From positions 992,001-1,056,000 of the forward strand of contig NZ_OY762426.1 of assembly GCF_963665675.1 (NCBI RefSeq): a DNA stretch of 64,000 nt. The letters are read 5' to 3'. Position 1 is the stretch's first letter; each line of letters begins with the position of its first letter. This document shows, piece by piece, positions 63,974 through 64,000 of this stretch. A program made the position numbers and the translations under genes. The notes under the pieces were generated by a model. It saw only the letters and a program-made list of their open reading frames with translations, searched no databases and was not told the DNA's origin. This stretch comes from an uncultured Methanolobus sp. (GTDB lineage: Archaea; Halobacteriota; Methanosarcinia; Methanosarcinales; Methanosarcinaceae).

Positions 63974-64000
63974 GGCTATTGATACACATTATTGAAGTAC

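Overview
The window is chromosomal DNA from a methanogenic archaeon of the Methanosarcinales, most likely Methanosarcinaceae and close to Methanolobus or Methanococcoides; the genus is inference. The evidence is a seven-gene methanogenesis-marker operon (atwA-mmp3-mmp6-mmp5-mmp15-mmp17-mmp7), archaeal FEN1, aIF5A and presenilin-type protease genes, a surface protein built from the S-layer duplication domain typical of this order, and PGF-type surface-sorting signals. The DNA is AT-rich, uses ATG, GTG and TTG starts, and many genes have clear GGAGG-type ribosome binding sites.

Bases 1-15600 are one dense + strand surface-glycan operon. It holds the tail of GDP-mannose dehydratase, rfbF and rfbG (CDP-4-keto-6-deoxyglucose), a class I aminotransferase, an acetolactate-synthase-like TPP enzyme, a sugar reductase/epimerase, the Fe-S/PLP dehydrase rfbH, a second DegT-fold protein that also has His in place of the PLP lysine and has its own four-cysteine cluster, a GDP-fucose-synthase homologue, three glycosyltransferases (CgeB-like, GT10, GT2), a B12-type radical SAM enzyme and a Wzx-like flippase. 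Together they appear to make at least two unusual deoxysugars, one CDP-linked and one GDP-linked, and to build and export a glycan.

Bases 15600-23440 are a nest of mobile elements. A transposase remnant is cut by an IS21-family element, and that element's istA gene is itself split after five codons by a complete group II intron with its reverse transcriptase. Two further transposases follow, associated with three copies of one terminal repeat.

Bases 23440-41500 hold accessory and cell-surface functions: a Fic protein behind paired palindromes, a secreted VIT-VWA protein divergent from a MoxR/NorD-like pair, a giant S-layer-type protein, a DUF2278/lamin-tail protein, a DUF123 nuclease-like protein, a lipoprotein with a cupredoxin-like fold but no copper ligands, and msrB.

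Bases 41600-64000 are mostly core genes: gpmI, fen1, a shortened TrmO-like protein, a presenilin-family protease (with an IS66 element just downstream, flanked by a perfect 8-bp duplication), the methyl-coenzyme M reductase activation operon read leftward, a HAD protein, a membrane matrixin, a DNA methyltransferase, aldehyde:ferredoxin oxidoreductase, aIF5A with agmatinase, and a hybrid sensor kinase. I saw no tRNA, rRNA or CRISPR array.
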